Translations under genes and position numbers: made by a program
Notes under the pieces: generated by a model
Told to the model about the DNA's origin: nothing
The model's input: only the letters and a program-made list of their open reading frames with translations
The model's database searches: none
Part shown: positions 16,221-24,374 of the stretch, in pieces
Numbering within the stretch: the stretch's first letter is position 1
Layout of the letters: each line of letters opens with the position of its first letter
Source of the DNA: Imperialibacter sp965651695
Lineage (GTDB): Bacteria > Bacteroidota > Bacteroidia > Cytophagales > Cyclobacteriaceae
Length of the DNA stretch: 37,394 nt
Assembly: GCA_965651695.1 (NCBI GenBank)
Contig: CBFGTI010000034.1
Location: forward strand, 1 to 37,394
Direction of reading: 5' to 3'

Positions 16221-16994
16221 TTATTTTCTCAGGAAAGCAAAAAGATCGAGTGCGGTATCGGCATCGTCGGTCAGCAGGTAGTCGGCATGCGATATCGACA
16301 TCACCAACTCGTCGGCCTCCGCCTTCAGCGAGTTGCGATTGATTCGGTTAAGCAGATCGTAGGGAAGCCGCAGCATCCACGCAGGCAGCTTATGCTGAAG
16401 ATCCAGCACATCGAACCTTGTAAACTTTTTTACCGATTTTCTGTTGCGCTCGTGGTACTCCATCACCTTCTCATTGCCGGCAATTCCCTTCATCTCCACA
16501 TCAGAAAAATACTTACGGGCAAGGGCGGTAAGCTCACTTGCCGTGTATTCCCGCACATGCCACGGGTTTCTGGAGAGTGTAAGCTTTATATTGGGTGTAG
16601 TAAGAAGTGCCAATCCGCCGGGCTTTAACACCCGATGGAGCTCTTTTAAAAAAAGCTCGTCGTCTTTTATATGCTCAATTACCTGGAAGGTGACGATGGT
16701 ATCAAAGCTATTGTCTTTCAGCCCTTCAAAAGGTGGGAATACTGCCTGCCGGAAGTCGCCCTGCGGATACAGGCCCTTTAGTGTTTTTACAACTTCCTCA
16801 ATCTTATCCAGGGCCGTGTATTTCTCCACAAGCGGCAGCAGCTCTTCCACACCCCGGCCCTCTCCACAACCGGGCTCCAGCAAACTGCCCCTTACATATT
16901 TGCGTGCCACAAGGTAAGGTTTCAACAGCCGCTGATGGATAGGATTATCCGAAAGTATCTTGTTCGAAGTTATTTCTGTAGTATACACCGCCAT
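16221..16994 (-). CDS. class I SAM-dependent methyltransferase
   Basis: This 257-residue protein has a Rossmann-like methyltransferase core. Motif I is LLEPGCGEGRG (38-48), followed by ALDKIEEV (acidic residue that would bind the SAM ribose). Next come FDTIVTFQVIEHI (motif IV region), LKELHRVLKPGGLALLTTPN and REYTASEL, typical of the Methyltransf_11/UbiE-like group. A basic C-terminal region (YHERNRKSVKKFTRFD) may bind the acceptor. The acceptor is not identifiable; comparable enzymes modify lipids, glycans or small molecules. It faces the second DUF2723 gene convergently and is divergent from the GWxTD gene, but no functional link is shown. Confidence 0.85.
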   Translation of the reverse strand: MAVYTTEITSNKILSDNPIHQRLLKPYLVARKYVRGSLLEPGCGEGRGVEELLPLVEKYTALDKIEEVVKTLKGLYPQGDFRQAVFPPFEGLKDNSFDTIVTFQVIEHIKDDELFLKELHRVLKPGGLALLTTPNIKLTLSRNPWHVREYTASELTALARKYFSDVEMKGIAGNEKVMEYHERNRKSVKKFTRFDVLDLQHKLPAWMLRLPYDLLNRINRNSLKAEADELVMSISHADYLLTDDADTALDLFAFLRK

Positions 16995-17081
16995 ACGTGT
17001 TCAAAGTACGTGAAAAATGTACTCTCGATTCAAGTTTTTTAGTTACTTGATTGTTATTAGTAAAAACATACCAAATTCTTT

Positions 17082-18293
17082 ATGAACAGAGTTCAAGTCG
17101 GGCTTCTCTCCCTGATCATTTTGTTGTTGTATGTGCCGGCCAGGGTAAACTCCCAGGCCTTGCGTTCGCTCAACCTCTCCTACCAATACAACCCCGCCGG
17201 CCCTATCCAATTCCAGCACCGTCTGGTCCGTGGCAGTGCCAACAACTATACCGTCTACTTTGAGCTTGACATGCCCGACTACGACTCGCTCAGCAAGTAC
17301 CAACTCACCACCTTTTTCCGGAGCTCCTATGCCGACTCCGCCGATTTTGAAGAAACTGCACATGAGTGGACCGCAGTCACCAATCCGGCAAGCTATCCGC
17401 AGCTGCGGGGTTCGCTTTCTATTAATCCCGCGGCGGAACAAAACATACTCGTATTCCAGGTGAAACGCCCAAGCACACAAAAATCGTTTTTCTTCGATAT
17501 TCAACTTTCAGACGAAAGCAGGTTTGCCCCCGATGCACTGTTGCCTGTAAAAAACAACGGCCAACCGCTGCTCAGACCTTACTTCAATAGCAGAGACTCT
17601 CTCACCATCACCTCTGCCGATTCTGCTGTTTTTTACGGCTTCTATTATTCGCAGGATTTTACCGAAGCCAAGCCGCCCATGGTTATCGACACGGCCGCCA
17701 ACAAAGAAATGCAAATAGACAGCGCCTTCCTGCTAAATCAAGGGCGCATACCGGAGGGAAATACGGGTTTATATCTCTTTCAAACCGACTCATCGTCGGG
17801 CACAGCTCTCGCACTCCGCAAGGTTCCGTTTTACTACCCCCGGTTTGTCTCTGTAGATGAGGTGATAGCCCCCATTCGCTACATTAGCTCGCAGGAAGAA
17901 TACAACAAGCTGGTGTCTTCCAGAACCAGAAAAAAGGCACTCGACAATTTTCTGCTCGACATATCCGGAAGCCAGGACAGGGCCAAACGCATTATGCAGA
18001 ACTATTTTTCGAGGGTGGCTGATGCAAACCTGCTGTTTACTGGTTTTAAAGAAGGCTGGAAAACCGACCCTGGAATGATTTACATGATATTCGGCGTGCC
18101 CGACGTGGTAGAGCGCACAGACTCAGGCGAAGTTTGGACCTATTTGAAAATGGAAGACAAATCTGACCTGCGGTTCGAATTTGTCCGGGTCAAAAACATA
18201 TTCACTCCCGGCTATCTTACTTTAATTCGGAAGGACGACTATGACCGTTATTGGTTTCGATTCGTAGATTTGTGGCGAAAAGGCAGAATATAG
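17082..18293 (+). CDS. GWxTD domain-containing exported protein
   Basis: This 403-residue protein has a signal peptide (RVQVGLLSLIILLLYVPARVNS, then Q) and a beta-rich N-terminal region. A C-terminal GWxTD module follows: YNKLVSSRTRKKALDNFL, then FKEGWKTDPGMIYMIFGVPD (about 321-340) and a final YWFRFVDLWRKGRI. The GWxTD domain is widespread in Bacteroidota and some other phyla; its biochemical role is not established. The length and the order, Ig-like region then GWxTD, are usual for the family. It lies 53 bp upstream of rlmB on the same strand and may share its transcript. Confidence 0.87.
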   Translation: MNRVQVGLLSLIILLLYVPARVNSQALRSLNLSYQYNPAGPIQFQHRLVRGSANNYTVYFELDMPDYDSLSKYQLTTFFRSSYADSADFEETAHEWTAVTNPASYPQLRGSLSINPAAEQNILVFQVKRPSTQKSFFFDIQLSDESRFAPDALLPVKNNGQPLLRPYFNSRDSLTITSADSAVFYGFYYSQDFTEAKPPMVIDTAANKEMQIDSAFLLNQGRIPEGNTGLYLFQTDSSSGTALALRKVPFYYPRFVSVDEVIAPIRYISSQEEYNKLVSSRTRKKALDNFLLDISGSQDRAKRIMQNYFSRVADANLLFTGFKEGWKTDPGMIYMIFGVPDVVERTDSGEVWTYLKMEDKSDLRFEFVRVKNIFTPGYLTLIRKDDYDRYWFRFVDLWRKGRI

Positions 18294-18346
18294 GAAAGTC
18301 GCGCGGTAATATTGCCCGTGCTTCAGGAATAGAAAAAAACTTCTAA

Positions 18347-19117
18347 GTGATAAAAAGATTCCCTCAAAAGCGCCGGCCCGACTCGTCGGATATGATCTAT
18401 GGCACCCGGGCGGTGATAGAAGCCATTAAGGCAAACAAGCAGATTGATAAGGTTTTCATCCAAAAAAATGCCCGGAACGAGCTGATCAGCGAGTTGATTA
18501 CCGAGCTTATAGAGGCTGGTATCACTTTTCAAAAAGTGCCGGCCGAAAAGCTGGACCGCCTCACTGCCAAAAATCATCAGGGTGTAATTGCCTTTGTTTC
18601 ACCAATTGAGTTTGCCGATCTGCACCGGGTTGTCTCTTACATTTACGATCAAGGCAAAGACGGCCTCGTGGTACTAATAGACAGGGTAACCGATGTCCGC
18701 AACTTTGGCGCTATTGTAAGAACTGCCGAGTCGGCCGGAGCCGATGCAATAGTATTTCCCTCCAAAGGAAGTGCGCAAATCGGGAGCGATGCAGTGAAAA
18801 CCTCTGCCGGTGCGCTCAATCACCTGCCCGTGTGCAAAGTAGACTCACTGGAAGACACGGTTAATTACCTTCGCGAATCCGGCTTTGTGGTGGTGGCATG
18901 CACCGAAAAAAGTGACCAGCTCTACACTGAGGTCGACTTAAACGGACCCGTAGCAGTAATCATGGGATCGGAAGAAGACGGAGTGTCGGAGTCGGTGCTC
19001 GAAATGGCCGACCACCGCGTAAGGATACCGATGCTCGGCAAGATAGAATCACTCAATGTATCGGTCGCTGCCGGCATTTTGCTCTACGAGGTAGTCCGTC
19101 AACGAATGAACAGCTAG
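18347..19117 (+). CDS. rlmB: 23S rRNA 2'-O-ribose methyltransferase RlmB (SpoU/TrmH family)
   Basis: This 256-residue SPOUT methyltransferase should methylate the 2'-O of a conserved guanosine in 23S rRNA (G2251 in E. coli numbering). The N-terminal substrate-binding domain begins IYGTRAVIEAI. The knot-forming SpoU motifs follow: LIDRVTDVRNFGAIVRTAES (motif 1, Asn and Arg), VAVIMGSEEDGVSESVLE (motif 2) and IPMLGKIESLNVSVAAGILLYE (motif 3). Length and order are standard. The start used is GTG at 18347, giving MIKRFPQKRR; an ATG at 18392 (MIYGTRAV) is the alternative but would remove the basic leader. Specificity within the SpoU family is inferred from overall pattern. Confidence 0.87.
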   Translation: MIKRFPQKRRPDSSDMIYGTRAVIEAIKANKQIDKVFIQKNARNELISELITELIEAGITFQKVPAEKLDRLTAKNHQGVIAFVSPIEFADLHRVVSYIYDQGKDGLVVLIDRVTDVRNFGAIVRTAESAGADAIVFPSKGSAQIGSDAVKTSAGALNHLPVCKVDSLEDTVNYLRESGFVVVACTEKSDQLYTEVDLNGPVAVIMGSEEDGVSESVLEMADHRVRIPMLGKIESLNVSVAAGILLYEVVRQRMNS

Positions 19118-19136
19118 GAAGTACCTAAAACTTGAA

Positions 19137-19190
19137 ACTCAGAACTAAAAACTCAGAACTAAAAACTGAGAACTCAGAACTAAAAACTCA
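19137..19190. repeat. 14-bp tandem repeat between rlmB and manC
   Basis: ACTCAGAACTAAAA occurs at 19137-19150, 19151-19164 and 19172-19185, with a partial ACTGAGA between the second and third and ACTCA at the end. The last five bases include the minus-strand TGA stop of manC (19188-19190). The array begins 19 bp after the rlmB stop and fills the convergent gap. Confidence 0.92.
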
Positions 19191-20267
19191 CAGGTACTCC
19201 TCTCCCTTCTTGTTTTTCACGTCGTTTACAAACTCCCTGAACCTGGCCTCCTGGTCCTTCTTGCAAATCATGAGTACATCGTCAAAATCCGCCACCAGGT
19301 AGTCCTCCAACCCCTGGATGATCACCAGCTTGTTTTTATCTGTCTTTACAATGTTTCCCTTGCTGTCGTACGACAACAGGTCGGCCTGCAGAACCACGTT
19401 CTCGCCATCTTCCTTTTTCAGGTTCTCGTAAAGTGACCCCCACGAGCCCAGATCCGACCACGCAAAATCTCCCAATACCACGTAAACGTTGCTGGCTTTT
19501 TCCATAATTCCGTAGTCTATGGAAAGATTCCGGCATTGTGTATAGGCTTTGTTAATGTAGTCTTGTTCTTTTTCTGTGTAGTAGTGATCGATGCCATCCG
19601 CAAACGCTTCGGCCATTTCAGGAAGGCTGTTTTCAAACTCCCGAATAATGGAGGCTGTTTTCCATACAAAAATGCCGGCATTCCACACAAAGTCGCCGCT
19701 CTCCAAAAATTTGATCGCCCATTCCAGCTGCGGCTTCTCTGTGAAAGTTTTTACCCTTCTGGCTTCACCAACCACCTCATCGCTAAATTGTATGTAGCCG
19801 TAGCCGGTTTCGGGCTTAGTGGGCTTTATCCCGATAGTAACCAGGTTGCCATCTATCTGCGCCGTTTTTACCGCCGAGTTAATGGTGGCAATAAAACGCT
19901 CTTCGTTAAAGATGGCGTGGTCGGCGGGCGTGATTACTACAGTTGCTTCAGGGTCTTTTTTATGAATTTTATAGCACGCATAGCCAATACATGGCGCGGT
20001 ATTTCGGCGGGCGGGTTCTAAAAGTATTTGATCCTGTTGAAGATCAGGTAATTGTTCCTTAACCAAAGCCTCATATTGTTGGTTAGTCACGATCAAAATC
20101 TTATCTTTGCCCGCCGTTTGCAGGAACCGGTCGTACGTCATTTGCAAAAGTGACCTTCCGGTGCCTAAAACATCAAGAAATTGTTTTGGGTTGCTGTTTC
20201 TGCTGTATGGCCAAAACCTACTTCCTACTCCGCCGGCCATTATTATTACATATGTCTGATTGCTCAT
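19188..20267 (-). CDS. manC: mannose-1-phosphate guanylyltransferase
   Basis: This 359-residue enzyme makes GDP-mannose from mannose-1-phosphate and GTP. The N-terminal nucleotidyltransferase signature is AGGVGSRFWPYSRNSNPKQF, followed by ITPADHAI, KPTKPETGYGYIQF, GDFVWNAGIFVWK and GDFAWSDLGSWGSLYE, all characteristic of the ManC/GMP family. It lacks the phosphomannose-isomerase extension of bifunctional enzymes. I chose the ATG at 20267 (MSNQTYVIIM) over one 12 codons upstream because a consensus promoter lies at 20301-20330 and the upstream extension is not family-like. The product could feed mannosylation by surface-glycan enzymes, including the DUF2723 proteins; that link is inference. 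Its stop codon lies in a 14-bp repeat array. Confidence 0.93.
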   Translation of the reverse strand: MSNQTYVIIMAGGVGSRFWPYSRNSNPKQFLDVLGTGRSLLQMTYDRFLQTAGKDKILIVTNQQYEALVKEQLPDLQQDQILLEPARRNTAPCIGYACYKIHKKDPEATVVITPADHAIFNEERFIATINSAVKTAQIDGNLVTIGIKPTKPETGYGYIQFSDEVVGEARRVKTFTEKPQLEWAIKFLESGDFVWNAGIFVWKTASIIREFENSLPEMAEAFADGIDHYYTEKEQDYINKAYTQCRNLSIDYGIMEKASNVYVVLGDFAWSDLGSWGSLYENLKKEDGENVVLQADLLSYDSKGNIVKTDKNKLVIIQGLEDYLVADFDDVLMICKKDQEARFREFVNDVKNKKGEEYL

Positions 20268-20300
20268 TTTTTTTGTGAAGCTGTTAGGCTGTTTCGAGTG

Positions 20301-20330
20301 CAAATATAAGTTTTAATAATGTCTGACAAA
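20301..20330 (-). promoter_or_regulatory. manC promoter
   Basis: On the minus strand TTTG (20327-20330) is followed after 18 nt by TATATTTG (20301-20308), close to the Bacteroidota consensus TTTG-N19-TAnnTTTG. The predicted transcription start leaves a leader of about 25-30 nt before the ATG at 20267. Confidence 0.65.
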
Positions 20331-20467
20331 GAATGCCGGTTTTTGGGCTGAAGAAGGTTTTTTTCCCGATGAAGGAAATTATGGACGCCCGACACATGTT
20401 GTTAACGAAATATAAAATGTTAGCGTGTCATATTGATAAAAATTCTTATATTCATTTACTGAGTAAT

Positions 20468-20489
20468 AGTAGCTGGTTTTCAGGCTACT
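20468..20489 (+). promoter_or_regulatory. small hairpin upstream of recQ
   Basis: AGTAG (20468-20472) pairs with CTACT (20485-20489), and an inner CTG/CAG pairs with one bulged G. It ends 19 nt before the recQ ATG. It could be a leader hairpin or an operator half-site pair. The rest of the 241-bp manC-recQ spacer shows only the manC promoter. Confidence 0.3.
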
Positions 20490-20508
20490 TATATAATTTA
20501 TACGTGTT

Positions 20509-22692
20509 ATGATTGCAGGCCTAGATGTGCAGCTTAAGGAGAAATTAAAAGAAGTTTTTGGGTATAGCAGTTTTCGCGGAAACCAGGAAGCGATCATCAG
20601 AAATATTCTTGAGGGAAGAAATACGTTCGTAATAATGCCCACCGGGGCAGGCAAGTCCCTTTGCTACCAACTCCCCGCTATAGCTATTGAGGGTACCGCC
20701 ATTGTTATATCGCCGCTCATCGCCCTGATGAAAAACCAGGTAGATCAGCTGAATGCCGTTGGCGTAAATGCTCAGTTCCTCAACTCCACGCTCACCAAGA
20801 GCGAAATGAACCGGGTGAAAAAGGAAACACTCAACGGCGAAGTAAGGCTGCTGTATGTGGCGCCCGAGTCGTTAACCAAAGAGGAAAACATAGAATTTCT
20901 GAAAAGGGCTAACATTTCCTTTTCAGCTATCGACGAAGCCCACTGTATATCGGAGTGGGGGCACGATTTCCGGCCGGAGTACAGGCGGATAAAGCAGATT
21001 TTGGGTCTTTTGGGAAACATGCCGGTAATAGCGCTTACAGCCACGGCCACACCCAAGGTGCAGATCGACATTCAGAAAAACCTTCAAATGGAGGAGGCCG
21101 ACATCTTTAAGTCGTCCTTCAACCGCCAGAACCTTTACTATGAGGTACGGCCAAAGCAGCATACCAAAAAACAACTCATCAAATTTGTAAAGTCTCAAAA
21201 GGGTAAATCAGGAATTGTATACTGCCTCAGCCGGAAAAAAGTAGAAGAAATTGCGCACCTGCTCCAGGTAAACGACATAAAGGCTGCACCGTATCACGCC
21301 GGCTTAGACTCGGCCGTGCGCATGAAAAACCAGGACGACTTTTTGAACGAGGAGGTTGACGTAATAGTGGCCACCATCGCATTTGGCATGGGCATCGACA
21401 AACCCGACGTGCGGTTTGTAATTCACTACGACACCCCCAAATCGCTCGAAGGTTACTACCAGGAAACCGGCCGGGCCGGAAGAGATGGCCTGGAAGGCAA
21501 CTGCATCATGTTCTACAGCTACAATGACATAATAAAGCTGGAGAAATTCAATAAAGACAAAACCGTAACCGAACGTGACAATGCCCGGCTGCTGCTCGAC
21601 GAGATGGTGGCCTACGCTGAGTCGTCGGTTTGCCGGCGAAAGCAGCTGCTCCACTATTTTGGAGAAAGCTACCCCGACAACTGCGGTTTTTGCGATAACT
21701 GCCTGAAACCCCGTGAGAAATTTGACGGGGAGGAGTACATACAGTGGGTGCTGAGGGCTACGCTTGAAACGGGAGAAAGGTTTAACCTGGGCCACCTGGT
21801 AGACGTACTCAAAGGCAATAATACACAATACATAAAGAGCTACGGTCACGACAAGCTCTCCACCTTTGGCCTCGGCAGCGAGCTGCAGGAAAACCTGCTC
21901 AAATCGGTGGTGCGCCAGTCGTTACTTTTCGAGTTTCTGGAGAAAGACATTGAGAATGTGGGCATCTTGAAGGTAACCGAAAAAGGAAAAGACTTTCTCA
22001 CCGACCCATTCCCTGTTAAGCTGTCGAAAGACCACGAATATGAGGTGGAAGCGGTGGAAGAGGAAGAGGAATCCGAGAAAATTCCTGCCACGGCCAAAGC
22101 CTACGACGAAAGCCTTTTTGAAATGCTTCGGAACCTCCGCAAGAAGGTTGCCAAGCAAATGGACCTGCCGCCCTACGTAATCTTCCAGGATCCATCGCTG
22201 GAGGAAATGGCCACCACCTACCCCACTACCAGGGAGGAGCTTGCCCAGATAAATGGTGTAGGCATGGGCAAGGTTACCAAATTTGGGAAGCCGTTCCTCG
22301 ACACCATTAAGCAGTACGTAGAAGAAAACGATATTGAAACTGCTGCAGACGTAGTAATCAAATCATCCGGCCAGAAATCCAAAATCAAGATCTTTATCAT
22401 TCAGCAGATCGACCGCAAGGTGGACCTTGAAGAGATTGCCGAGGCAAAGAACATGACGATGGAGGAAATAATTGATGAAATCGAGCATATCTGCTATTCA
22501 GGTACTAAGCTTAGCCTCGAATACTACATCGACCAGGTAATGGACGACGAAAGACAGGAAGAAATTTACGACTACTTCATGAATGCCGACACCGACAGCA
22601 TATCGGTGGCCATCCAGGAGCTTGGTGATGAGTATTCTGAAGAAGAGCTGCGACTAATGCGTATTAAATTCTTATCGGAGTTCGCAAACTAA
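20509..22692 (+). CDS. recQ: ATP-dependent DNA helicase RecQ
   Basis: This 727-residue 3'-5' DNA helicase acts in recombination and fork repair. The RecQ N-motif region GYSSFRGNQEAI (18-29) precedes Walker A MPTGAGKS (43-50), DEAHCISEWGHDFRPEY (142-158), LTATATPKVQ (177-186), AFGMGIDKPDVRFVIHYD (291-308) and YYQETGRAGRDG (316-327). The zinc site has Cys375, 392, 395 and 398, followed by an RQC winged helix and an HRDC domain at about 530-605 (YVIFQDPSLEEMA). A further helical C-terminal domain (about 625-727) with a second HTH-like region is common in Bacteroidota RecQ proteins and accounts for the extra length over E. coli RecQ. All catalytic motifs are intact. Confidence 0.96.
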   Translation: MIAGLDVQLKEKLKEVFGYSSFRGNQEAIIRNILEGRNTFVIMPTGAGKSLCYQLPAIAIEGTAIVISPLIALMKNQVDQLNAVGVNAQFLNSTLTKSEMNRVKKETLNGEVRLLYVAPESLTKEENIEFLKRANISFSAIDEAHCISEWGHDFRPEYRRIKQILGLLGNMPVIALTATATPKVQIDIQKNLQMEEADIFKSSFNRQNLYYEVRPKQHTKKQLIKFVKSQKGKSGIVYCLSRKKVEEIAHLLQVNDIKAAPYHAGLDSAVRMKNQDDFLNEEVDVIVATIAFGMGIDKPDVRFVIHYDTPKSLEGYYQETGRAGRDGLEGNCIMFYSYNDIIKLEKFNKDKTVTERDNARLLLDEMVAYAESSVCRRKQLLHYFGESYPDNCGFCDNCLKPREKFDGEEYIQWVLRATLETGERFNLGHLVDVLKGNNTQYIKSYGHDKLSTFGLGSELQENLLKSVVRQSLLFEFLEKDIENVGILKVTEKGKDFLTDPFPVKLSKDHEYEVEAVEEEEESEKIPATAKAYDESLFEMLRNLRKKVAKQMDLPPYVIFQDPSLEEMATTYPTTREELAQINGVGMGKVTKFGKPFLDTIKQYVEENDIETAADVVIKSSGQKSKIKIFIIQQIDRKVDLEEIAEAKNMTMEEIIDEIEHICYSGTKLSLEYYIDQVMDDERQEEIYDYFMNADTDSISVAIQELGDEYSEEELRLMRIKFLSEFAN

Positions 22693-22708
22693 CCGGGCAA
22701 AGCTAACG

Positions 22709-22749
22709 GGCCTGTGAGGATGCGACTAAAAACAGCCTCACAGGCCTTT
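22709..22749 (+). terminator. terminator after recQ
   Basis: GGCCTGTGAGG (22709-22719) and CCTCACAGGCC (22736-22746) form a perfect 11-bp stem with a 16-nt loop, then TTTGTCGTTT. The T tract is interrupted but the stem is strong. Confidence 0.8.
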
Positions 22750-22793
22750 GTCGTTTCCATAGTTCCGATTCCCCCACTTCATTTAATCATTTC

Positions 22794-22823
22794 TTGCTAC
22801 CGAGGGATTTGTTGGTAATTTTG
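22794..22823 (+). promoter_or_regulatory. purD promoter
   Basis: TTG at 22794-22796 and TAATTTTG at 22816-22823 are 19 nt apart, matching the Bacteroidota -33/-7 consensus. The ATG of purD is 26 nt beyond the -7 box. No purine riboswitch-like structure is seen in the short leader. Confidence 0.65.
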
Positions 22824-22848
22824 CTGCCTTCAATCCAAAAAAACTGAG

Positions 22849-24123
22849 ATGAACATAGCCGTCATCGGCTCGGGTGGCCGTGAACACGCCCTTTCATGGA
22901 AAATCAAACAAAGTCCGAAATGCGATCGCCTGTTTATTGTGCCGGGCAATGCGGGCACATCGCTGGTGGGCACCAACGTGGCCATATCTCCCACTGACTT
23001 TGCAGCCCTGGGCCAATGGGCATTGGCAGAAAAAATAGACCTGATTGTGGTAGGCCCGGAAGAACCGCTGGTGAAAGGGTTTCGCGATTACTTCGGCTCC
23101 AAAGCTGAATTAAGGCACATTCCTATAGTAGGACCCGGTGCCGACGGCGCCCGCCTGGAGGGCAGTAAAGATTTTTCGAAGCAATTTATGCTTAAGCACG
23201 GCATACCTACCGCCCGTGCCAAAACGATACACGCAGGAAATCTGGCAGAAGGCCTGGCGTTTCTTGAAACCTTGCCTGCGCCATACGTGCTAAAGGCAGA
23301 TGGTCTTGCTGCCGGCAAAGGTGTGATTATAACCAGCGATCTGGCCGAAGCGAAAGAAAGACTCAGGCACATGATTTTGGATGCAGAATTTGGTGAAGCC
23401 AGCAGCAGGGTACTAATCGAGGAGTTTTTGAGTGGCATCGAATTATCCGTTTTTGTGCTCACCGATGGCAAAGATTACGTGATACTGCCTGAAGCCAAAG
23501 ACTACAAACGCATTGGCGATGGCGACACCGGCCCAAATACCGGAGGAATGGGGGCTGTATCGCCCGTACCATTTGCAGCTGGCGAGTTTATGGCGAAGGT
23601 AGAGACAAAGGTAGTGAAACCCACCATTGCAGGCCTCCAAAAGGACGGCATCGACTACCGGGGGTTTATCTTTGTGGGGCTAATGAACGTAAAAGGCGAA
23701 CCTTACGTGATAGAATATAATGTGCGAATGGGCGACCCCGAAACACAAGCAGTAATCCCCCGAATCGAATCGGACCTGGTAGACCTGCTTGAGGGCGCCG
23801 CCACAGGGGCTCTTGGCAGCCAATCGTACCGGATATACCCGCAGTTTGCTACCACGGTGGTGATGGTGGCCGGCGGCTACCCCGGCGAGTATGCCAAAGG
23901 TGATACAATAAGTGGGCTGGAACAGGAAACGGCATCGCTGGTTTTTCATGCCGGCACCAAAAAAACCGGCGGTACAATAGCTACCAATGGTGGCCGCGTA
24001 TTGGCCGTTACCAGCTTTGGAGAAACCATACAAGACGCTCTCGACAAAAGCTACGCCACGGTAAATGGTATTTCGTGGAACAAGGCGAATTTCCGGAAAG
24101 ACATTGGCAAAGATTTAATGTAG
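22849..24123 (+). CDS. purD: phosphoribosylamine-glycine ligase (GAR synthetase)
   Basis: This 424-residue ATP-grasp enzyme joins glycine to 5-phosphoribosylamine, the second step of purine synthesis. The N-domain starts MNIAVIGSGGREHALSWKI, followed by FIVPGNAGT and LIVVGPEEPL. The ATP-grasp core shows GSKDFSKQFM, APYVLKADGLAAGKGV, VLIEEFLSGIELSVFVLTDG, DGDTGPNTGGMGAVSPVP and YNVRMGDPETQAV; the C-terminal domain ends near DALDKSYATVNGI. Length and motifs are standard and complete. It stands alone between terminator-bounded recQ and ricT, not in a pur operon, as is common in Bacteroidota. Confidence 0.96.
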   Translation: MNIAVIGSGGREHALSWKIKQSPKCDRLFIVPGNAGTSLVGTNVAISPTDFAALGQWALAEKIDLIVVGPEEPLVKGFRDYFGSKAELRHIPIVGPGADGARLEGSKDFSKQFMLKHGIPTARAKTIHAGNLAEGLAFLETLPAPYVLKADGLAAGKGVIITSDLAEAKERLRHMILDAEFGEASSRVLIEEFLSGIELSVFVLTDGKDYVILPEAKDYKRIGDGDTGPNTGGMGAVSPVPFAAGEFMAKVETKVVKPTIAGLQKDGIDYRGFIFVGLMNVKGEPYVIEYNVRMGDPETQAVIPRIESDLVDLLEGAATGALGSQSYRIYPQFATTVVMVAGGYPGEYAKGDTISGLEQETASLVFHAGTKKTGGTIATNGGRVLAVTSFGETIQDALDKSYATVNGISWNKANFRKDIGKDLM

Positions 24124-24296
24124 GCGGCGTCATTATTGAAAGATAAAACGCAAAAAAACTCCCCCCTTTGCTGCAATAATATCGCGCTTTGCTTTCTGCG
24201 GCTAAGCACCCATTTTAGTACTATCTGTGCACACAGCAACTATTTTGAGGCGACGGGAACAATCATTCACCACAAATCCATTTCATAATGTGGGAA

Positions 24297-24344
24297 TGCA
24301 CCTGATTTGCCCGGGTGCACAAAGCGATTTCTTTTTTATATTTG
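24297..24344 (+). promoter_or_regulatory. ricT-gldH promoter with overlapping inverted repeat
   Basis: TATATTTG at 24337-24344 is an exact -7 box. The -33 region is overlapped by TGCACC (24297-24302) and GGTGCA (24314-24319), inverted across 11 nt. A regulator bound there would sit on the -33 element. The remaining bases of the 251-bp purD-ricT spacer show no gene or other clear structure. Confidence 0.5.
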
Positions 24345-24374
24345 AAACACGCTAATTAAAAAAAAGCTTTTGAG

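Noticed and set aside
17030..17050. TCAAGT/ACTTGA inverted repeat upstream of the GWxTD gene
   Set aside because: Six-base AT-rich arms with a 9-nt loop in a short spacer are expected by chance.
20268..20303. 12-residue N-terminal extension of ManC
   Set aside because: A consensus promoter at 20301-20330 places the transcript start downstream of that ATG, and the family N-terminus begins at the later ATG.
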